From: JAWLHU01 sp049325315
Lineage (GTDB): Bacteria > Bacillota > Sulfobacillia > Symbiobacteriales > Symbiobacteriaceae
Length of the DNA: 64,000 nucleotides
Direction of reading: 5' to 3'
Assembly: GCA_049325315.1 (NCBI GenBank)
Contig: JBMONB010000197.1
Span: forward strand, 62,001-126,000
Every line of letters starts with the position of its first letter. The stretch's first letter is position 1. The notes below the pieces were generated by a model, which was not told where the DNA came from, searched no databases, and saw nothing but the letters and a program-made list of their open reading frames with translations. Positions 25,459 to 34,260 of this stretch are shown here, piece by piece. The translations under genes and the position numbers were made by a program.

Positions 25459-25863
25459 ATGAAGCAAGGCCTGTCGCAGGACGAGATTGCGGCCCTCTTT
25501 GCCACCGCAGGTGAGCGGGAGCAGGAGCAGGAGCAGCCTCAGCCCGAACCCCAGCCCGCCGTCTTTCCCAGTCTTGACCCTGCCGACGCTGCACAGACCG
25601 ACCCCGCCTCGCTGGGGGCCCTGGCCGATGTGGAACTGGAACTGACCGTCGAACTGGGACAGGCACGCAGGAACATCCGGGACATTCTCGGCATGGGCCC
25701 CGGGTCGGTCATGGAGCTGGACAAGCATGCCGGTGAGACGGTTGATATTCTGGTTAACGGCCGGCTGGTTGCCCGGGGCGAGGTTGTGGTGATCGGCGAG
25801 AACTACGGCGTCCGTATTACCGAACTGGTCAACACCAGCGCGGAAGGGAGCCAGGGGCGATGA
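25459..25863 (+). CDS. fliN: Flagellar motor switch protein FliN with CheY-binding-like N-terminus
   Basis: The 134-residue C-ring protein starts with GLSQDEIAALF, the segment used by FliM and FliY to bind CheY-P. A Glu/Gln/Pro-rich linker (about 18-45) leads to a SpoA/FliN domain at about 52-125 (ELTVELGQARRNIRDIL, VNGRLVARGEVVVIGENYGVR). Bacillus FliY has the same ends but a CheC-type phosphatase domain in the middle; here that domain is missing. A separate CheX at 13361 may supply the activity. It overlaps fliO by 4 nt. Confidence 0.93.
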   Translation: MKQGLSQDEIAALFATAGEREQEQEQPQPEPQPAVFPSLDPADAAQTDPASLGALADVELELTVELGQARRNIRDILGMGPGSVMELDKHAGETVDILVNGRLVARGEVVVIGENYGVRITELVNTSAEGSQGR

Positions 25864-26324
25864 TGGACAGCGGCTCCACTTCCGCCACCACCACAACCAC
25901 CACCACCTCGCCCCAGGGAGGCGTCGGCGCCCAGGGAGGCGGGGAGAGCCTGGCCTGGTTCCTGCTGGCGAGCCTGCTGGTGATCGGGCTGGCGATCTAT
26001 GTCACCCGCTGGCTGGCCCGCTGGCAGTTCGTGCAGGGCAAGGGCCGGCGCATGCGGGTGCTGGAGGGCATGGCCATCGGCAAGGACCGGCAGCTCCTGC
26101 TGGTCCAGGTGGGGAAGGAGGTCCTGGTCCTCGGTTCCTCCGAGGGCGGGGTCAACCTGGTCCACCGGGTGGAGGATCCGGCGCAGGTGGAGGAGTGGCT
26201 CCAGGACCCCTCCCCCGACCGGGCCCCCACCCCCAGCTTTTCTGGCATGGAGAGTTCAATCCGGGCTAACCTGGATCGCATGCGCTCACTGCTGACCAAG
26301 AACGGGGGGCGGACCAATGCGTAA
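25860..26324 (+). CDS. fliO: Flagellar biosynthetic protein FliO
   Basis: The 154-residue protein has a Ser/Thr/Gly-rich start, one membrane helix at about 31-50 (LAWFLLASLLVIGLAIYV), and the cytoplasmic FliO domain with IGKDRQLLLVQVGKEVLVLG, its most conserved segment. FliO assists assembly of the FliP ring of the export gate. It overlaps fliN and fliP by 4 and 8 nt, the standard fliN-fliO-fliP arrangement. An ATG two codons later would also fit. Confidence 0.9.
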   Translation: MMDSGSTSATTTTTTTSPQGGVGAQGGGESLAWFLLASLLVIGLAIYVTRWLARWQFVQGKGRRMRVLEGMAIGKDRQLLLVQVGKEVLVLGSSEGGVNLVHRVEDPAQVEEWLQDPSPDRAPTPSFSGMESSIRANLDRMRSLLTKNGGRTNA

Positions 26325-27081
26325 GGCTCAGTGGTTGCTGGGCATTGCTGCAGCGACCACCCTGCTCCTCCTCGCCGCACCGGCGGCGCAGGCAGCGCCC
26401 ACCGTTCCCATTCCCACATTCAACGGCATTCGGCCAGCCGAGACCCCCCAGGAATCGTTCCAGACCATGCAACTTCTGGTCATGCTGACGATTCTCACCC
26501 TGGCGCCCTCGCTTCTGATCCTGACCACCTCCTTTACCCGTATTGTGATCGTCCTGGGCTTTCTGCGGACCGCCCTGGGCTCCCAGCAGCTGCCGCCGAA
26601 CCAGGTCCTGTTAGGCCTCTCGCTCTTTCTTACCTTCGCCATAATGTCGCCCACTTTTTCCGAGATCAACGAGACCGCCCTTCAGCCCTACCTGCGGGGG
26701 GAGCTTCAGCAGGCCGAAGCGCTGGACCGGGCATCGACGCCCCTGAAGGCGTTCATGCTCCGGCAGACCCGGGAAACCGATCTGGGCCTGATGCTCGAGG
26801 TGACCAAAAAGCCGGCTCCCAACGGTCCGGAGGATCTCTCCTTCTTCACGATTGTGCCGGCGTTTGCTATCAGCGAGTTGAAGACGGCGTTCACCATGGG
26901 CTTCCTGCTCTTTCTGCCCTTTGTCATCATCGACCTGGTCACCGCCAGCACCATGATGTCGCTGGGCATGATGATGGTCCCGCCGATGCTGGTCTCCCTT
27001 CCCTTTAAGATCCTGCTCTTTGTCCTGGTGGACGGCTGGCATCTGATCGTACGGTCTCTCTATGAAAGTTTTCAGTTATGA
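26317..27081 (+). CDS. fliP: Flagellar export gate protein FliP
   Basis: The 254-residue integral membrane protein forms the core of the export gate with FliQ and FliR. A cleavable signal peptide is visible at residues 1-27 (hydrophobic run ending AAPAAQA), as in other FliP. Family signatures include TSFTRIVIVLGFLRTALGSQ in outline and LPFVIIDLVTASTMMSLGMM. Four further membrane helices. It overlaps fliO by 8 nt and is followed by fliQ. Confidence 0.95.
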   Translation: MRKAQWLLGIAAATTLLLLAAPAAQAAPTVPIPTFNGIRPAETPQESFQTMQLLVMLTILTLAPSLLILTTSFTRIVIVLGFLRTALGSQQLPPNQVLLGLSLFLTFAIMSPTFSEINETALQPYLRGELQQAEALDRASTPLKAFMLRQTRETDLGLMLEVTKKPAPNGPEDLSFFTIVPAFAISELKTAFTMGFLLFLPFVIIDLVTASTMMSLGMMMVPPMLVSLPFKILLFVLVDGWHLIVRSLYESFQL

Positions 27082-27096
27082 AGGGGGCGGCGGCGA

Positions 27097-27366
27097 GTGA
27101 CTCCTGAACTTGCACTTCAGCTTGCACAAGAGGCGGTTCGAATCGCTCTGTACGTGGCCGCCCCGGTGGTGGGCCTCGGCCTCCTGGTCGGCCTGATCAT
27201 CTCGATCTTCCAGGCGACCACCCAGATCAACGAGGCGAGCCTCCAGTTCATTCCCAAGATCCTGGCGGCGCTGGCTGGTCTCATCTTCTTCGGCCCCTGG
27301 ATGCTGACCACCCTGGCGGATTTCACCCGCCGAATGATTCAGATGCTGCCGAGCCTGGTGAGATAG
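27097..27366 (+). CDS. fliQ: Flagellar export gate protein FliQ
   Basis: The 89-residue protein has two membrane helices, one at about 15-40 and one at about 52-75, with the conserved GLLVGLIISIFQATTQINE in outline and PKILAALAGLIFFGPWML. Four copies of FliQ wrap the FliP-FliR core. GTG at 27097 follows a GGGGGCGG-type site, the weakest ribosome site of this operon. Normal length and position. Confidence 0.95.
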   Translation: MTPELALQLAQEAVRIALYVAAPVVGLGLLVGLIISIFQATTQINEASLQFIPKILAALAGLIFFGPWMLTTLADFTRRMIQMLPSLVR

Positions 27367-27369
27367 CGA

Positions 27370-28137
27370 ATGGAAGAGCTTCTGGGCCAGCTGCCGCTCC
27401 TGCTAATGGTCTCGACCCGCCTGGTCGGCCTGATGACCACCTCTCCGGTCTTCTCCAACCGCCTTGTGCCGTTCCAGCTACGATTCGCTCTCTCCTTCCT
27501 CTTTGGTCTGGCGGTATTGCCGGGCATCGAGGCGCCGGCACAGGCGCCCGAAGGGGCGAGCCTGCTGGTCGCCTGCCTCCTGGAGATGCTGGTGGGCATG
27601 GTGATCGGGTTTGTCACCTACCTGGTGCTGGCGGTCTTCCAGGTGGCCGGTGCGGTGATCGATCTGGACATGGGCTTCACCCTGGTCAACATTCTCGACC
27701 CGGTCACCGGGCACAACGACTCGATCATGGGCTCGCTCTTCCAGTCGCTGGCGGTCGTCTTCTACCTGGCTGTCAACGGGCATCACTGGCTGATCCGGGC
27801 GCTGGTCCAGAGCTACGAGCTGGTTGGGCCGGGCGGCCCCGTCAGCGGGGGAGTGGGAGGGCTCTACGTAGCCTATCTCTTTGGCTCCCTGCTGGCCGTT
27901 GCGATTCAGATTGTGCTGCCCTTTACCGCCGTAATGCTGCTGACCATGCTGGCCTTCTCCGGGGTGAACCGGGCGGTGGCGCAGATGAACATCTTCGCCC
28001 TGGGCCTTGGCACCAAGTCGATGCTTGGCCTGCTGGTGCTGGTGCTGCTGCTTCCCTACTTTGCACAGCCCATGGCCCGGCTGATCGAAGCCAGCTACCA
28101 AGAGGTGCTCCAGGTACTCGACCTCATGGCGCCCTGA
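27370..28137 (+). CDS. fliR: Flagellar export gate protein FliR
   Basis: The 255-residue protein has about six membrane helices. Recognisable parts are TTSPVFSNRLVPFQLRFAL, VIGFVTYLVLAVFQVAGAVI and the C-terminal GLLVLVLLLPYFAQPM. One FliR completes the FliP5-FliQ4-FliR1 gate. The ATG lies 3 nt after the fliQ stop. flhB follows after 33 nt, as in Bacillus; the genes are separate here, not fused as in some clostridia. Confidence 0.95.
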   Translation: MEELLGQLPLLLMVSTRLVGLMTTSPVFSNRLVPFQLRFALSFLFGLAVLPGIEAPAQAPEGASLLVACLLEMLVGMVIGFVTYLVLAVFQVAGAVIDLDMGFTLVNILDPVTGHNDSIMGSLFQSLAVVFYLAVNGHHWLIRALVQSYELVGPGGPVSGGVGGLYVAYLFGSLLAVAIQIVLPFTAVMLLTMLAFSGVNRAVAQMNIFALGLGTKSMLGLLVLVLLLPYFAQPMARLIEASYQEVLQVLDLMAP

Positions 28138-28170
28138 CAGCCCACGACTCTTTAAGGGGGGAACTGAGCC

Positions 28171-29250
28171 TTGGATCTGCAGCTCTTCGCGGAGCGAACG
28201 GAAGAGCCAACACCAAAACGATTATCCAAGGCGCGCCAAGAGGGCCGGGTAGCGAAGAGCAACGACCTGCTTGCAGGGATCGGGCTCCTGGCTGCCACCC
28301 TGGCTATTCAGGCTCTGGGCCCCTCCATTGCAGAACGCATGGCGTTCGGTATGACGGGCACATTTGGTGGCCTGAAGCGAATGGAGCTAACCATACAGAA
28401 TACCGGCGAGATTTTCTTTGACTGGAGTCTACTTTTTCTCCAGGTCCTCCTGCCGGTTTCAGCCGCCGTCATGGCAGTGGGTGTGCTGGTCACGACACTT
28501 CAGACCCAGTTTCTTTTCACCTTCGAGACCCTAATCCCCAAGTTTTCCACCTTAAACCCTATATCCGGCTTCACCCGTATATTCTCTCTACGAACGTTTA
28601 TTGAAGTAGTCAAAGGAATCGCTAAACTAACTATCATCGGGTATATCGCCTATGAGGCAGTAGTCGCCCTGATTCCCCGGTTCCCGAACCTGATGGAGCA
28701 GTCGGTTGCTGCTGGCGTGGCGGCGGTCTCCTCCATGTCGCTCGACGTGCTGATGCGCATCGGGGTGGCCCTGCTCGTCCTGGGAATCTTCGATTACGCC
28801 TACCAGTACTGGGAGTACCGGCGCTCGCTCCGCATGACCAAAGATGAGGTCAAGAAGGAGAGCCGCGACCAGGAGGGCTCCCCTGAACTGAAGTCCAGGC
28901 AGCGCCAAAGGGCCCGGGAGATGGCCCTCCGGCGCAAGGCGTTGAAAGATGTGCCCCTGGCTGACGTCGTGGTCACCAACCCGACGCACTATGCCGTCGC
29001 CCTGAAGTACGACGCCCAGGCGGGAACCGCTCCCAAGGTGCTGGCCAAGGGGGCAGACATGCTGGCGCAGCGCATGAAGGTAATCGCCAAACAGCATGAG
29101 GTTCCCATGGTGGAGAACCGCACCCTCGCCCGGGGGCTCTACAACACCGTCGAGGTAGGCAAGTTTATCCCACCGGAGTTCTACCAGGCTGTGGCTGAGG
29201 TGCTCGCCTTCGTGTACAGCTTGCGGCGCCAGCAACGCCAGGAATCGTAA
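28171..29250 (+). CDS. flhB: Flagellar export switch protein FlhB
   Basis: The 359-residue protein starts with ERTEEPTPKRLSKARQEG, an invariant FlhB feature, followed by four membrane helices to about residue 215 and a cytoplasmic domain. The autocleavage motif NPTH is at 270-273 (VVVTNPTHYAVAL); cleavage between Asn and Pro allows the switch from hook to filament export. TTG at 28171 follows AAGGGGGG. The coding bases are slightly less GC-rich around 28380-28650 than the neighbours. Confidence 0.96.
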   Translation: MDLQLFAERTEEPTPKRLSKARQEGRVAKSNDLLAGIGLLAATLAIQALGPSIAERMAFGMTGTFGGLKRMELTIQNTGEIFFDWSLLFLQVLLPVSAAVMAVGVLVTTLQTQFLFTFETLIPKFSTLNPISGFTRIFSLRTFIEVVKGIAKLTIIGYIAYEAVVALIPRFPNLMEQSVAAGVAAVSSMSLDVLMRIGVALLVLGIFDYAYQYWEYRRSLRMTKDEVKKESRDQEGSPELKSRQRQRAREMALRRKALKDVPLADVVVTNPTHYAVALKYDAQAGTAPKVLAKGADMLAQRMKVIAKQHEVPMVENRTLARGLYNTVEVGKFIPPEFYQAVAEVLAFVYSLRRQQRQES

Positions 29251-29281
29251 ATGAACCTGTGGGAGCAGAGGTGACAAGATC

Positions 29282-31330
29282 GTGACCAACCCGAGCGGTG
29301 CACCGGTAATCCGCTCCTCCGATATTGCGGTCGCCGGCGCCCTTGTCGCCGTCGTGATCATGCTGATCGTCCCGCTGCCGCCCTTCCTTGTAGACCTTCT
29401 CCTGACCTTCAACGTCGCATCGGCTATCGTCGTCCTGCTGGTCTCGATCTTCACGATCCAGCCCTTGCAGTTCTCTTCCTTCCCGACGCTGCTCTTGATC
29501 ACCACCCTGTTCCGAATCTCGCTGAACGTCTCCACCACCCGGTTGCTCCTTACCACCGGTGAGGCGGGCGATGTGATTCTCCGGTTCGGACAGTTCGTCA
29601 TCGGCGGCAATACCGCCGTCGGTCTGGTGGTCTTCCTCATTCTGATCATCGTGCAGTTTGTCGTGATCACGAAGGGCGCAGAACGTGTCTCCGAAGTGGC
29701 GGCCCGGTTCACTTTGGACGCCATGCCCGGCAAGCAGATGTCGATCGACGCTGACCTGAACGCCGGGCTGATCACCGAGGCAGACGCCCGGGCCCGGCGC
29801 CGGGAGATTGAGCGGGAGGCCGACTTCTACGGCGCCATGGACGGTGCCTCCAAGTTCGTCAAAGGCGACGCCATCGCCGGCTTGATCATCACGGTTGTTA
29901 ACCTGCTGGGCGGCTTCGTTGTGGGCATGATGCAGCAGGACATGACCTTCGCAGAGGCCTGGGGCCACTTCTCCCTCCGGACGGTGGGCGATGGCCTCGT
30001 CACCCAGATTCCGGCGCTCCTCATCTCCACTGCCACCGGCGTGATCGTCACCCGGGCGGCGGGCGAGGGTGGTCTGGGCGGTGAACTGGGCAAGCAGCTC
30101 GGCGGCGACCCGGTGCTCCTGGTGATCGCCGGCGGTCTGCTCTGGGTGCTGGGCTTCATTCCAGGCCTGCCCAAGGCCCCCTTCTTCGTCATCGGCACCC
30201 TGCTGCTGGTGGTGGGCTATATCGGTTCCCGCCGGCAGGCGGCGGCCGAGGCGGCTCCCGCCGAACCCGAACCGCTGCCGATCACCAACGAGACGGTACC
30301 CGAGACCACCGTGGCGCTCAACCCCATCGACCCGCTGGAGGTCGAACTCGGCTACGCCCTGGTGCCCATGGCCGAGCCCAGTCGGGGCGGCGACCTGCTC
30401 GACCGGGTGGTGGCGGTGCGCAAGCAGGTGGCCCATAACCTGGGCCTGCTGCTCCCCTATATTCGGGTGCGGGACAACCTGGCCCTGACCCCGTACCAGT
30501 ATGTAATCAAGCTGCGGGGAATCGAGGTCGGCTCCTACGAGATTCAGCCTGACCGCTACCTCGCCATGGATCCCGGCGGCCTCGACGACACGATCAGCGG
30601 CCAGCCCACCGTTGAGCCCGCCTTCAACCTCCCGGGCCTCTGGATCTCCCCGGCCGACCGGCAGCGGGCTGAACTGATCGGCTACACCGTGGTCGATCCG
30701 GTCTCAGTGATCGTGGCCCACCTGACCGAGGTGATCAAAGAGAACGCTCATGTGCTGCTGGGCCGGCAGGAGGTCCGCGGCCTGGTCGATACCCTGAAGG
30801 AGACGCATCCGGCGCTGGTGGAGGAACTGACGCCACGGCTGCTCTCGCTGGGTGAGATCCAGAAGGTGCTGCAGAACCTCCTCAGCGAGAACGTCCCGGT
30901 GCGTGACCTGGTGCTGATCTTTGAGGCGCTGGCCGACTGGGCCCCTGTCACCAAGGATCCCGAGCAGTTGACGGAGCGGGTGCGGGTGGCGCTTGGCCGC
31001 ACCATCGTGCACCACCTGGAACTGGGCCCGGTGATCAAAGCGCTCACCCTGGCTCCCGATCTGGAGCAGCGGCTCCAGGCTGCCAGCGAGCGGCGGAGCG
31101 GCGGGCCGTCCCTCGACCCGCAGCTGGCCCAGACCCTGATCGAGGCGATCGCCCGTGAGGCTCAGGCCATGGCTCAGGAGGGCAACGTGCCGCTCCTGGT
31201 CTGTTCCCCGGCGCTCCGCCCGGTGCTGCGGCGCATCGCCCAGCACACCTTTGCCCGGTTGATTGTTCTCTCCTACGCAGAGTTGGATCCTAAACTCGAG
31301 ATCGAGTCGGTTGGGGTGATACGCGCATGA
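29282..31330 (+). CDS. flhA: Flagellar export apparatus protein FlhA
   Basis: The 682-residue protein has eight membrane helices in the first 310 residues, the FHIPEP-family signature around FSSFPTLLLITTLFRISLNV in outline, RFTLDAMPGKQMSID and the charged cytoplasmic loop AGLITEADARARRREIERE. The C-terminal half is the cytosolic ring that docks chaperones and substrates. FlhA uses the proton-motive force for export. GTG at 29282. It overlaps flhF by 4 nt (ATGA). Confidence 0.96.
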   Translation: MTNPSGAPVIRSSDIAVAGALVAVVIMLIVPLPPFLVDLLLTFNVASAIVVLLVSIFTIQPLQFSSFPTLLLITTLFRISLNVSTTRLLLTTGEAGDVILRFGQFVIGGNTAVGLVVFLILIIVQFVVITKGAERVSEVAARFTLDAMPGKQMSIDADLNAGLITEADARARRREIEREADFYGAMDGASKFVKGDAIAGLIITVVNLLGGFVVGMMQQDMTFAEAWGHFSLRTVGDGLVTQIPALLISTATGVIVTRAAGEGGLGGELGKQLGGDPVLLVIAGGLLWVLGFIPGLPKAPFFVIGTLLLVVGYIGSRRQAAAEAAPAEPEPLPITNETVPETTVALNPIDPLEVELGYALVPMAEPSRGGDLLDRVVAVRKQVAHNLGLLLPYIRVRDNLALTPYQYVIKLRGIEVGSYEIQPDRYLAMDPGGLDDTISGQPTVEPAFNLPGLWISPADRQRAELIGYTVVDPVSVIVAHLTEVIKENAHVLLGRQEVRGLVDTLKETHPALVEELTPRLLSLGEIQKVLQNLLSENVPVRDLVLIFEALADWAPVTKDPEQLTERVRVALGRTIVHHLELGPVIKALTLAPDLEQRLQAASERRSGGPSLDPQLAQTLIEAIAREAQAMAQEGNVPLLVCSPALRPVLRRIAQHTFARLIVLSYAELDPKLEIESVGVIRA

Positions 31331-32538
31331 TGCAGGTAAAGCGATATCTGGCGCCCACGTTTGCGGAGGCGTTGATTCAGGCCAAGAATGAACTGGGTAC
31401 CGATGCGGTGATCGTGGAGAGCCGGAAACTGAAGGTGGGTGGCATCTTCGGCTTCTTCGGACGGGAGATGACCGAGCTGACGGTCGCCGTGGACCAGCGC
31501 CCGGCCAACCGACCGCTCTCCGGCCCCACCCCCGCGGCGCGCGCTGCAGCCCCGTCCCCGAGCCCGGCCCCGGGCATGCCCCCTGCCGCCATGGCGGCGG
31601 CCAGCCAGGTCGCCATCGGCCGCACATCTGCTCCCGCAGGGGCTGTGGCTGTGGCCGCCCCTGAGCCCCGGGCCGCCGACAGCTACCTGAGCAGCCTCCA
31701 GAAGGAGATGGCCGGCCTCAAGGTGGCGGTCACCCGCCTGCTGGAGAACAACGCCAACCCCGCCGCGCTGCGGGAGCTGCACGGCTTCGGCCTGGAGGTC
31801 TTCGAGACCCTGCTCGATGCCGGCGTCGACCAGAGCGCCGCCCTCGACATCGGTCGGATGGTGACCGCCGGTGGTGAGCAGGGCAAGTCGCTGCTCCAGC
31901 AGGAGCTTCAGCGGCTCATGGGCCCCGGCGCCCCGATTGAGATCAAGCCGGGACAGCGCAAGATCGTGGCCCTGGTCGGCCCTACCGGAGTGGGCAAGAC
32001 CACCACGCTGGCCAAGCTGGCGGCCCACTTCGCCCTGGAGCGTGGTCTGAAGGTCGGGCTGGTCACCTCGGACACCTTCCGCATCGCCGCCATTGAGCAA
32101 CTCCGCACCTATGCTGACATTCTCGGGATCCCGGTCTACACCGTGGAACGCCCGGAAGATGCCGCCAACGCCATGAAGGAGACCGTCGACTGCGACCTGG
32201 TGCTGGTGGACACCGGTGGGCGGAACCACCGGGACAAGGCCCGCATGGCTGAACTGCGGGAACTGCTGGCGGTTCTCCACCCCGATGAGACCCACCTGGT
32301 GGTCTCGCTGAACGTCAACCCGAGGGACGCCTTCGACATGTTGGAGCACTACCTGCCGCTGGGCGTCAACCGCTTCATCTTTACCAAACTCGATGAAGCC
32401 ACGTCGCCGGGGCTGCTGCTCAATATCCGCATGAAGTACGACAAGCCGGTGGGTTATGTGACCCATGGGCAGGCGGTTCCGGACGATATCATTCCTGCAG
32501 ATCAGGTCGACTTCTCAAAAATCCTGTTGGGAGCGTAG
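31327..32538 (+). CDS. flhF: Flagellar placement GTPase FlhF (SRP-type)
   Basis: The 403-residue GTPase starts MQVKRYLAPTFAEALIQAK, has an Ala/Pro-rich linker at about 60-115, and an SRP54-type NG domain with P-loop VGPTGVGKTTTLAKLA, DTFRIAAIEQLRTYADIL and DLVLVDTGGRNHRD. FlhF sets number and position of flagella and is stimulated by FlhG, encoded next. The ATG lies within the flhA stop region. A Ser-for-Gly type change is not seen; all G motifs look intact. Confidence 0.95.
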   Translation: MMQVKRYLAPTFAEALIQAKNELGTDAVIVESRKLKVGGIFGFFGREMTELTVAVDQRPANRPLSGPTPAARAAAPSPSPAPGMPPAAMAAASQVAIGRTSAPAGAVAVAAPEPRAADSYLSSLQKEMAGLKVAVTRLLENNANPAALRELHGFGLEVFETLLDAGVDQSAALDIGRMVTAGGEQGKSLLQQELQRLMGPGAPIEIKPGQRKIVALVGPTGVGKTTTLAKLAAHFALERGLKVGLVTSDTFRIAAIEQLRTYADILGIPVYTVERPEDAANAMKETVDCDLVLVDTGGRNHRDKARMAELRELLAVLHPDETHLVVSLNVNPRDAFDMLEHYLPLGVNRFIFTKLDEATSPGLLLNIRMKYDKPVGYVTHGQAVPDDIIPADQVDFSKILLGA

Positions 32539-32543
32539 TGCCT

Positions 32544-33449
32544 ATGCTCGATCAAGCCACCCGGTTGCGGGAGATGGCGGCGGCCTACCGGAACCAGACC
32601 GCGGGCGAACGAGTGCGACGAAGCCGCGCCATTGCCGTTACCAGTGGGAAGGGCGGCGTCGGAAAGACCAACGTCAGCATTAACCTTGCCCAGGCCCTGA
32701 TTCAGGGCGGCAAGGAGGTCCTGCTGATGGATGTCGACCTCGGCCTCGCCAATGCCGATATTCTGTTGGGTACCGTTCCGCCCTACCATCTGGGCCATTT
32801 CCTGCGGGGCGAGAAGGATATCCTTCAGGTGATCCACCGGACCCCGTCCAAACTGAAGTTGATCGCCGGCGGATCCGGTCTGGTGGAACTGGGGAACCTC
32901 TCCACCGGGCAACTTCAGCCTGTCCTCCGATCACTCCGGCGGTTGGAGGGGGAGGCAGACTACCTGATTCTTGACACCGGCGCTGGGCTCAGCGACACGG
33001 TGCTGGAGTTTGTCCTGGCAGCGGACCAGGTGCTGGTGGTGACAACGCCGGAGCCCACATCAATGGCCGACGCCTACACCACCATCAAGGCGCTCTATTA
33101 TCGGAACCCCAAGGTTGAGATCAAACTGGTGGTCAACCAGGCGGAGCGGCCGGAGGACGGTGAGGCGGTGGCCGAGCGAATCGGCACCACCGCCCGAGAC
33201 TTCCTCGGCCTGCAGGTGGAGCACCTGGGGACGATCCCCCGTGACCCGCATGTCTGGCAGGCGGTTCGCCTGAAGGTGCCCTTCCTGGTGGGCTACCCCG
33301 GCTCGCCGGCCTCCCGGGCGGTGCAGGCCATGGCCTCCCGGCTGACCGGCGGTCAGTCGGAGGCACCCCCCAACCCAAAGTCCACCTTCACCGGTTTCTT
33401 CGACCGGCTGTCGGGGATCTTCACCCGCCGGAATTCCAGCGCCCTCTGA
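32544..33449 (+). CDS. flhG: Flagellum number regulator FlhG (MinD/ParA-type ATPase)
   Basis: About 301 residues. The N-terminal DQATRLREMAAAYR resembles the FlhG helix that activates FlhF GTPase. The deviant Walker A motif is SGKGGVGKTNVSIN, followed by MDVDLGLANADILLG and DYLILDTGAGLSD. The C-terminal end is likely an amphipathic membrane-binding helix (GFFDRLSGIFTRR). ATG at 32544 is favoured over GTG at 32538 because the GGGAG site is too close to the latter. It follows flhF and precedes the flagellar sigma factor. Confidence 0.94.
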   Translation: MLDQATRLREMAAAYRNQTAGERVRRSRAIAVTSGKGGVGKTNVSINLAQALIQGGKEVLLMDVDLGLANADILLGTVPPYHLGHFLRGEKDILQVIHRTPSKLKLIAGGSGLVELGNLSTGQLQPVLRSLRRLEGEADYLILDTGAGLSDTVLEFVLAADQVLVVTTPEPTSMADAYTTIKALYYRNPKVEIKLVVNQAERPEDGEAVAERIGTTARDFLGLQVEHLGTIPRDPHVWQAVRLKVPFLVGYPGSPASRAVQAMASRLTGGQSEAPPNPKSTFTGFFDRLSGIFTRRNSSAL

Positions 33450-33461
33450 GGAGGTCAGCCC

Positions 33462-34232
33462 ATGAGCGTGCAGCACAAGGATCTCTGGCAGCGTTGGCGC
33501 CAATCCCAAGATACCGCTGCACGGGATGAACTGACGCGAAGCTACCTGTGGTTGGTCCGCTATATTGCCGGCCGCCTGATGGTGGGGCTCCCGTCTCATG
33601 TCGACCAGTCCGACATGGAGGGACATGGTTGTTTCGGCCTGCTGGAGGCGATGAACCGGTACGACCCCGAGCGGGGGGTTCGGTTCGAGACCTTCGCCAT
33701 CCCGTGGATTCGTGGCGCCTGCTTTGAGGGGCTCCGGGCCATGCAGTGGGCCCCCGCCCTGCGGAAGCGGGCCCGCCAGTTCGAGAAGGCCCAGGAGGAA
33801 CTGCTCACCGCCCTGGGCCGGGAGCCCAGCCGCGAAGAGCTGGCCCAGCACATGGGACTGACGCCCGAAGAGATCGATAAGCGGATGGAAGAGGTCGGCA
33901 CCCTGACCATTCTGTCGTTGGATGAGACCTTTACCTATCAAGATGAAGGCGATTCCAGCTCGCTGGCGGAGCGTGTCAGCGACAAGAACGCCCCCGACCC
34001 CGTGGCGGAGTCGGAGTTTGCCGAGAAGCGGGATCTCCTGGCCAAGGCGATCGAATCGCTCTCCGAAAAGGAGCGGCTGGTGATCTCCCTGTTCTACTAC
34101 GAGGGGTTACTGGCCCGGGAGATCAGCGAGGTGCTGGGGCTCTCCCAGGCACGGGTTTCGCAGATTCACAGCCAGGCGATCCTTCGACTGCGGGGCAAGC
34201 TGTCCCGCCTGAAGAAAGACCTGGTCAGCTAG
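33462..34232 (+). CDS. sigD: RNA polymerase sigma factor for flagellar late genes (SigD/FliA, sigma-28)
   Basis: The 256-residue sigma-70 family factor lacks region 1. Region 2 is at about 20-90 (DQSDMEGHGCFGLLEAMNRYD, YDPERGVRFETFAIPWIRGA in parts), region 3 at about 100-165 and region 4 at about 195-250 with ESLSEKERLVISLFYYEGL and the HTH LGLSQARVSQIHSQ. It should drive late genes such as flagellin and cap genes. GAGGAGG precedes the ATG. Its likely anti-sigma factor FlgM is encoded 730 nt downstream. Confidence 0.95.
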   Translation: MSVQHKDLWQRWRQSQDTAARDELTRSYLWLVRYIAGRLMVGLPSHVDQSDMEGHGCFGLLEAMNRYDPERGVRFETFAIPWIRGACFEGLRAMQWAPALRKRARQFEKAQEELLTALGREPSREELAQHMGLTPEEIDKRMEEVGTLTILSLDETFTYQDEGDSSSLAERVSDKNAPDPVAESEFAEKRDLLAKAIESLSEKERLVISLFYYEGLLAREISEVLGLSQARVSQIHSQAILRLRGKLSRLKKDLVS

Positions 34233-34260
34233 ACGTGTACGCTTCGAGGAGGAGTCACCA

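Noticed and set aside
31500..31680. Possible frameshift in the Ala/Pro-rich part of flhF
   Set aside because: The frame stays open, and FlhF proteins commonly have such a linker between the N-terminal and GTPase domains.
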